Shown: one piece after another, positions 63,937 to 64,000 of the stretch | How positions within the stretch are numbered: position 1 is the first letter of the stretch | Layout of the letters: every line of letters starts with the position of its first letter | DNA from: Plotosus lineatus | Taxonomy: Eukaryota; Chordata; Actinopteri; Siluriformes; Plotosidae | Direction: 5' to 3' | Length of the DNA stretch: 64,000 bases | NCBI GenBank assembly: GCA_024760905.1 | Contig: CM045729.1 | Coordinates: forward strand, 47,047,080 to 47,111,079 | Notes under the pieces: model-generated | Seen by the model: the letters and a program-made list of their open reading frames with translations, nothing else | What the model was told of the DNA's origin: nothing | Databases searched by the model: none | Position numbers and translations under genes: made by a program

Positions 63937-64000
63937 GGGCAGTGGTGGTCTAGTGGTATAAGGCGCCGGATTGCTGATCAAAAGGTTGGGGGTTCGAGTC
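63937..64000 (+). mobile_element. SINE-Y head at the window edge (Y14)
   Basis: GGGGCAGTGGTGGTCTAGTG and the B-box start GGGGGTTCGAGTC are present. It is cut by the window end, so the tail type is unknown. It interrupts the Tc1-c transposase. Confidence 0.92.

Noticed and set aside
1..64000. LTR retrotransposon or endogenous retrovirus
   Set aside because: No long direct repeats with TG...CA ends, primer-binding site, protease or integrase motifs were seen. All reverse-transcriptase matches are of the non-LTR type.

Overview
This window looks like intergenic or intronic DNA of a teleost fish. No host protein-coding gene, rRNA, tRNA gene or CRISPR array could be supported. The case for a fish is the combination of an AT-rich background crowded with (CA)n, (CT)n and (TA)n microsatellites, several tRNA-derived SINE families including V-SINE copies with the conserved central block, RTE-type and other APE-type LINEs, Tc1/mariner transposons with long inverted repeats, and many pogo/Tigger-like non-autonomous DNA transposons. 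I cannot name the species. Family labels used here (SINE-Y, SINE-X, SINE-Z, SINE-U, SINE-W, families A, B, C, P, LINE-Q, LINE-K) are local to this window.

Layout. 0-7 kb: a back-to-back V-SINE pair, a degenerate LINE 3' end with a trinucleotide tract, microsatellites and a first family-A transposon. 7.4-14.3 kb: a nearly full-length but broken RTE LINE fused to a V-SINE that carries a SINE-Y, then a Tc3-like transposase relic, a SINE-Y and a Rex3-like LINE fragment. 15-23 kb: V-SINEs, SINE-W, a Tc3-like relic split by a family-C transposon, and a family-P transposon that holds a SINE-Y and an antisense RTE LINE. 23-33 kb: relatively repeat-poor sequence with a large inverted repeat (26.68-27.90 kb), an interleaved pair of inverted repeats (23.09-23.21 kb), two SINE-Z copies and several stretches that look like conserved non-coding sequence. 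35-44 kb: densely nested repeats, namely SINE-X broken by a Tc1 element that is itself broken by a SINE-Y, a family-C element broken by a SINE-Y, and LINE-Q carrying two other insertions. 44-55 kb: SINEs, family A, B and C elements and microsatellites. 55-64 kb: a mariner/Tc1 element with an RTE tail inserted, antisense LINE-K, a full-length SINE-Y, a second copy of the 35-kb Tc1 family, and a third Tc1 type cut by a SINE-Y at the right window edge.

How the parts relate. SINE-Y is the most active-looking repeat, with 14 copies. One tRNA-like head and body occurs with two different 3' tails: an L2-like tail, also carried by the V-SINEs, or an RTE tail. The RTE tail appears to join a piece of the RTE LINE 5' UTR to the RTE LINE 3' end, and RTE LINE copies lie in the same window. 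All transposase and reverse-transcriptase genes seen here are broken by stops, frameshifts, deletions, catalytic substitutions or insertions, so nothing in the window looks autonomous.
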